Part shown: positions 59,358 to 64,000 of the stretch, in pieces | Layout of the letters: each line of letters begins with the position of its first letter | Numbering within the stretch: position 1 is the stretch's first letter | Source: Branchiostoma floridae | Taxonomy: Eukaryota > Chordata > Leptocardii > Amphioxiformes > Branchiostomatidae | Direction of reading: 5' to 3' | Assembly: GCF_000003815.2 (NCBI RefSeq) | Contig: NC_049993.1 | Coordinates: forward strand, 9,445,458 to 9,509,457 | DNA length: 64,000 nt | Made by a program: the position numbers and the translations under genes | The notes under the pieces: generated by a model | The model's input: the letters and a program-made list of their open reading frames with translations, nothing else | What the model was told of the DNA's origin: nothing | Database searches by the model: none

Positions 59358-59430
59358 AATAGGCCCAGTGGGTAGAGTGTTCGCCTTGCAGTTGGTAACG
59401 TTAGGTCGTAAAGTTTTCGTTCCGGGAAAT
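59358..59430 (+). mobile_element. tRNA-like SINE head
   Basis: GGCCCAGTGGGTAGAGTGTT (A-box like) is followed by TTAGGTCGTAAAGTTTTCGT, a diverged B-box region. The arrangement is tRNA-like, but insertions make a functional tRNA unlikely. Confidence 0.45.
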
Positions 59431-59927
59431 GTCATACAAAAGACTTTAAAATGGTACATGCTACTTTCTCTGCTTCAAAGTATGCAAAATTTGGGAATGA
59501 ACATGTTAGTTGAACACACAGACCACTACTGCGCTGAACTTTATGTCCATTTCTATCTTACGTTAGTGATTTCACAAATCTGTGTGGCCCAGGGCTACTG
59601 AATCAAAGATGGATGCCGGTTTATCCACCATTGGGTGCAGGAAGGACTTTCATTTAATCTACAATAGGGATAGATACCAGGATAATTCCATATTTTAGTA
59701 AAAAAAATACAGGAAATGATTGAATGAATGAATGAAAAATGACTAAGTGAAATATGACTTTAGCTACTGAATTCATCCTAGTTGTAAAAGATTTCCATAA
59801 CCTCCATTAAGAGGATAGTAGTTGCTACTGCTACATCTTTCTAAATCGCACTTTTTCTCTTGTTCCATTGTTATCTGTGCTGCAGAAATTGATCCACTTT
59901 AATGCATTAGTGTGGGAAAATGCAACT

Positions 59928-59995
59928 TAGTGATTGGAAAATTAAGTTAAGCTAAAAGTAGAGCCTTTCAACTTAACTTGATTTTCCAATCACTA
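59928..59995. repeat. 68-bp hairpin
   Basis: TAGTGATTGGAAAATTAAGT and its near-perfect inverted copy ACTTGATTTTCCAATCACTA enclose about 25 bp. It could be a decayed miniature element. Confidence 0.75.
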
Positions 59996-60930
59996 ATTGT
60001 CTTGAATGCAAAGTTTCCGTCACATGACAAACTGGACGCACTGCAATACTTTTCAGCATCTTTACAACATTTGTGTTTATTTTAAACTTTGCTACCCACT
60101 TGGAGAGCGTATATACTGTAAAGAGTGTTCAAAATTTACACTATCATAACTGTGAAGCAAGCACTGTGCAAAATGGTTGAACCTAAAAGTTGTCAGGTAA
60201 TGCTACTTCACTTTTATCAGCATTTTCATTCATGGTAACCTATATCCATTGTTTAAAAAACAGAATTTTTTCTAAACAATAGATTTAGGTTTAATATCCC
60301 TGCAGAAACTAGTGTTATACTTGAGTCATAAGCATGTTTATATGACTCCTTAGTCCCTAGATCCAACCAACCAACACAACTATAACTGTGAATGTGACAT
60401 GCAATTAACCTACACAATCCTGAAAATTATGCCTCATCATTTCACATTATACAACTTTCAAGATATTTTATCATACTCAATATGACTATATTCTATATCA
60501 TATTCAATGTGACTTTGTATATACATATATTGCATGTGTCTGGGTGCCTAGGATCAGCCAGGTAGTATTGTTGCAATTTCAATAAATAAATGAATATCAA
60601 ATTACACTTATTATATTAGTGTTACTGCTGGCTGCTAAAGACATATCTATCGATACATACAAGATGTGATAAAAGCAATTCATACAATGTAGCCTTTACA
60701 AATGGAATGCTGTGTGGCTCTTGCTACCAAATACTCAAAGTCTACATTATGCAGTTCCATTCATTCATTCATTTCAATACAGAACAATAATTATGGCTAA
60801 CATTTGGATCATAAAGTAACATTATTATCTCATATTTACAGTGTACAATCTGTTTATTTTCATTCGCAGCTACAAAGCTCACATATTCATCATCATCACA
60901 AATTCAAAGTACATTTTGTATCTGCAAGTA

Positions 60931-61431
60931 CAGTCAAACCTGTTCTAGTGACTACTGTGACCTCTGCATAAGGACCACCTGGCCATTTTTTGGTGGTTCC
61001 TTGGACTGTTTTCCCCCCACTGACCCAAGAATGAATGATCCTGTCCAGAGTGAGCACCAGTATCTTAATAATCGCTACGACCTGTACTTAGCTTGTTGGA
61101 GCATAAATGTACAATAAAGGTCTTTCATTCAATAATCTACATCTTCAACCTAGTTCGGATATCTAATTCTGACCTCCATGAAAAATGGAGGTACCATTTT
61201 TTCCAAGTCTGTGTGTCTGTCTGAGTGTGTGTTTGTGTTTCCAGATATTTGTGGTCATCATAACTTGAAAACCTCTTGATGGACTACAATGATATTTGGT
61301 ATGTGGGTAGGGGTTGGGAAGACGAAGGTCAAGGTTGATTTTGGGCCCCCTGGTATATGACCTTGATACTGCAGCAGAACTTTTTTTACCATTTTTAAAA
61401 ATTAAGTGTTCACTATGAACAGGTTTGACTG
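60931..61431. mobile_element. 501-bp TA-flanked MITE
   Basis: Inverted ends begin CAGTCAAACCTGTTC on both sides, directly bordered by TA (60929-60930 and 61432-61433). The TA duplication and CAGT-type ends fit a Tc1/mariner-derived MITE. It carries no coding capacity. Confidence 0.8.
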
Positions 61432-61460
61432 TATATATACTGCTTTTGTTTACATAGTCC

Positions 61461-63959
61461 TTAATTACTGACATCCTCAGAGTCGATGAACTCGTTGATC
61501 TGTGCGAAGAGGTGTGGGGAGTGTGGTGGGGTCTTGCTGGGGGAGGTGACCAGCTGTCTGGAATGGCTGGCTGGTTTGATGGCTGGCTTGCCCTGGTTGG
61601 CTTTCTGTAGATAGGAAGCAATCATAGAGACATTTGTCTGTAATGCATACCCAGTATACCGCCCTATGGTACACACACAGTTGTAAGCTGCATATACGGG
61701 CAGATCAATTAAATCAACTGGTGCCTGGACCTCTACTTTTTGCAATAAGTGTGGTGGGTTCTTTGTACATGCTCGAGGTGTGGCTCTCCTCAAACATGGG
61801 ACCTCCATTTAATGTCCTTCCAGGAGAGCCGCACCCTCAGCCGATGTTTAAGAACCCTACGCACTTATCAAAAAAGAGTAGGGGTCCTTCTCTGTGTGAA
61901 TGGATCAAACCTTACAATCCGGTCCCCAGATTGACATCTTGAAAAGGTAACAATCGTGCATCAATTATTTTGATCTTATGTGGTAAATCTCAATTAAAAG
62001 ATAAATACATGTACAGCATTAACTACAAAACCTAGTTATTTACCTGGAGTTGTTCAGCAGCAGTCGATGCTGCTTCTTGCTCCTCTACAGACGTAACACT
62101 CATAATCTCCATTTCCATTGCACCTTTCTCCTCTCCAACCTTCTCATTTCCTCTATCACTCTCAACTCCTTCTGCCTCACCCTTGACCTCTTCCACCTTC
62201 TTCTCTTCCTTAGAAGATGTCATTGCTTGTACTTTACTTTCAGCTCTCTTCAGAATGTCTTTAAAAACAACTCTCTGTGATGACGACTCAGAGTCTTTTT
62301 CTCCTTTCCCATCTTTGTCCTTCTTTGATCCTTTTGTGGAATCGTCTGCTTTCTTGTCGTTCGTTTTGTCGCTGCCTTTCCTTTCTATGGGTCCCTTGTC
62401 GGATTTCCCCTTTTTGCCAGGACTTGGTGTGTTGGTGGTACTGCTTACACGTCCATCTACCATTACATTTGTCTGCAGTTTATCGTCTAGAACATCTGAA
62501 AAAGAGCAAGAGTTTTTTATGTGCATGTTAGAACAACTGGTTTCAAAAATAGGGGACAGTAAAACTGTGAAGTTGTCACTTTAATGTTCCACACTATTAA
62601 GTTAAAAGAAATTTTCACAAAGGAAATTTTTTATTGATCCAAAAATACTTTTTCTACAATAAAACGCATCAAAATTTTTTGTACTGTGCTCTTTTTTAAG
62701 ATGTCAATAATCCATCATAAAATGCCATATCAGTGACAGTGGACAGGAAGGCAAAATTGAGTCATTATCGGGTGACAGTTATATAGAAGTCAAAGAGTAA
62801 CTCGCATGTTAAAGTACATGTATCACAAGATAAACATAACTATGCCTGGGCAGAGTAGGAATCTAGCAGAATCAAGTTTTCTGTCAGAAGAGATATTAAT
62901 TTCCTTCAAAAGACAACCTGAACTTTTCAACTTCCATTCATGTCACTAAATATTAATGGACTGACTTAAAATCTACCCTAACACATTCCTAGCATCCTAA
63001 TCTAAGACTGTTCACAGAGACTCTATTAAACCAAGCTTACCTTCTATAGGTTTACGGCGAATGCTGTACTTGCGAAGGTTTCCTGACGTGACTCGTGCTG
63101 GCGAGCTCGTACGCGGGAGCTGGGGGGACGACGGCGGGCCGACGATGGTCGTGACTAACGGGGTGTCCGGACAGGGAGTCTCTCTCTTCATCGACGCCAA
63201 TATCGCATTACTCATCTAAAGTGCGAAAAAGTCCAACTTTACTGTAATGAAGTTAAACATGTAGACATAGGTAATTGTAAGATTACTACCATATGTATCT
63301 TGTGTCATTTTAAATGTAAACTACGCAGTTTTGATGCAGTCTACTCTCAACAGCTTTGCAGATGTTCACTGAAAGATCACAGATCAAACATATCACACTT
63401 AAAGGTTTCCTCACTCACTATCTGGTTTACCTGTTTTATCTGTTTAGGAGGCTGAAAGGAGACACCGACAGCATGTGGCCATCGACAATAAAGACCCTTG
63501 AACTGAACTCTGGACTTGACTATTTACTAAGTTGCAACATTATGTTTTATGTAATTTCGTATCTGTTAGCATTGTAATCTTTTGTCGTTAAGTTCTTTTG
63601 CGTAGTTTGTCATAGTCCGGAAAAGACTGAGTAGAAAGTAGAGTATCTGGTTTACAGAAAAAAGAAAACATAGTTTGTCCTGTTCATACATGGTTCTCAT
63701 CTTACGTACTGTTAGATATCAAGAGTTAAGACAGCTGCTCTTGTCTTGAAGGAAGAAATACATGAATGCAGAAGAGTAATATCCAACATGATAAAAATTC
63801 TAGTGACAAACTTACTTACTTTGGCTGAGCTCCATGATACAGAAGTTTGAAATGTCCTACACAGAACCTACCATAAGAGCCTCAGGGAAGAGTTCATATC
63901 TGGCCCTTTGGTGCACATCTTCTACCGCCTGTCGCGCTGCCTCAGAGTGGCCTGTGTAC
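61461..63959 (-). CDS. Unrecognised charged protein, C-terminal 286 residues (5' part off the right edge)
   Basis: Four minus-strand exons, 63872-63959, 63041-63215, 62044-62495 and 61461-61604, join in phase and end in a stop. The first visible exon encodes YTGHSEAARQAVEDVHQRAR then YELFPEALM. The next is Pro/Ser-rich with two dibasic stretches (SNAILASMKRETPCPDTPLV, LRKYSIRRKPIEG). The third is very Lys/Glu/Ser-rich and probably disordered (SPGKKGKSDKGPIERKGSDK), with one hydrophobic-charged patch, RVVFKDILKRAESKVQAM. The last ends HLFAQINEFIDSEDVSN. I do not recognise the family. Composition suggests a nuclear or cytosolic scaffold tail with many possible phosphorylation sites; that is inference. 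Exon 63041-63215 begins with an ATG exactly at its acceptor, but the upstream exon is in frame, so that ATG need not be the start. Confidence 0.75.
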
Positions 63960-64000
63960 CTGGGGACATTTCAGAGAAAAAAACATTGTTTTAAAGAGCA

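Larger units (their letters stand above)
58366..61460. other. Intergenic region upstream of the receptor phosphatase
   Basis: This should contain the receptor-phosphatase promoter next to 58365 and, at its right end, the 3'UTR of the minus-strand gene starting at 61461. It contains a SINE-like fragment (59358-59430), a strong hairpin (59928-59995) and a TA-flanked element (60931-61431). I saw no coding exon. Confidence 0.55.

Noticed and set aside
62050-62584. Plus-strand frames rich in Ser/Phe/Leu
   Set aside because: They are reverse-frame shadows of the Lys/Glu-rich minus-strand exon.

Overview
This is eukaryotic nuclear DNA with small exons, GT-AG introns, about 60% A+T and many short non-autonomous repeats. 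The gene types point to an invertebrate deuterostome, most likely an amphioxus (Branchiostoma): a TRIM-NHL gene, an animal-type sialyltransferase, and receptors shuffled from MAM, sushi, EGF, FN3 and fibrinogen modules. The species is inferred from content; no marker gene was available. I rebuilt six gene models by hand from splice sites, phase and domain signatures. Phase closes exactly in every model except the sialyltransferase, whose missing exon probably lies in a 100-N assembly gap.

Layout. (1) 70-5578, minus: 5' part of a secreted or receptor-type mosaic protein (signal peptide, PAN-like, MAM, EGF, two sushi, FN3), running off the left edge. (2) 8782-11173, plus: a two-exon TRIM protein (RING, B-box, coiled coil, NHL), with a likely promoter and 5'UTR exon near 7.8 kb. 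(3) 11929-15361, minus: a complete small gene for a free-standing version of the C-terminal HAD-like domain of CMP-sialic acid synthetase. (4) 15.4-23.6 kb: no gene I can support; a microsatellite and two short perfect palindromes. (5) 23626-28792, plus: an ST6GalNAc1/2-type sialyltransferase. (6) 28.8-32.7 kb: convergent intergenic DNA holding degenerate copies of the sialyltransferase 3' end. (7) 32736-58365, minus: a complete 33-exon receptor tyrosine phosphatase of 1668 residues. It has an N-terminal fibrinogen-related domain, six EGF-like repeats, three FN3 domains, a furin-type site, one membrane segment and two PTP domains. (8) 61461-63959, minus: the 3' part of an unrecognised gene running off the right edge.

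Two themes stand out. First, the fibrinogen-headed receptor phosphatase is an unusual architecture; I do not recall it as a standard receptor-PTP class. Second, four of its exons carry minisatellite-like tandem copies of their own edge, including the 3' or 5' splice site. One of these arrays was later hit by a 1.48-kb TA-flanked transposon whose empty site survives in the neighbouring copy. In addition, two genes of sialic-acid metabolism lie about 8 kb apart in divergent orientation.
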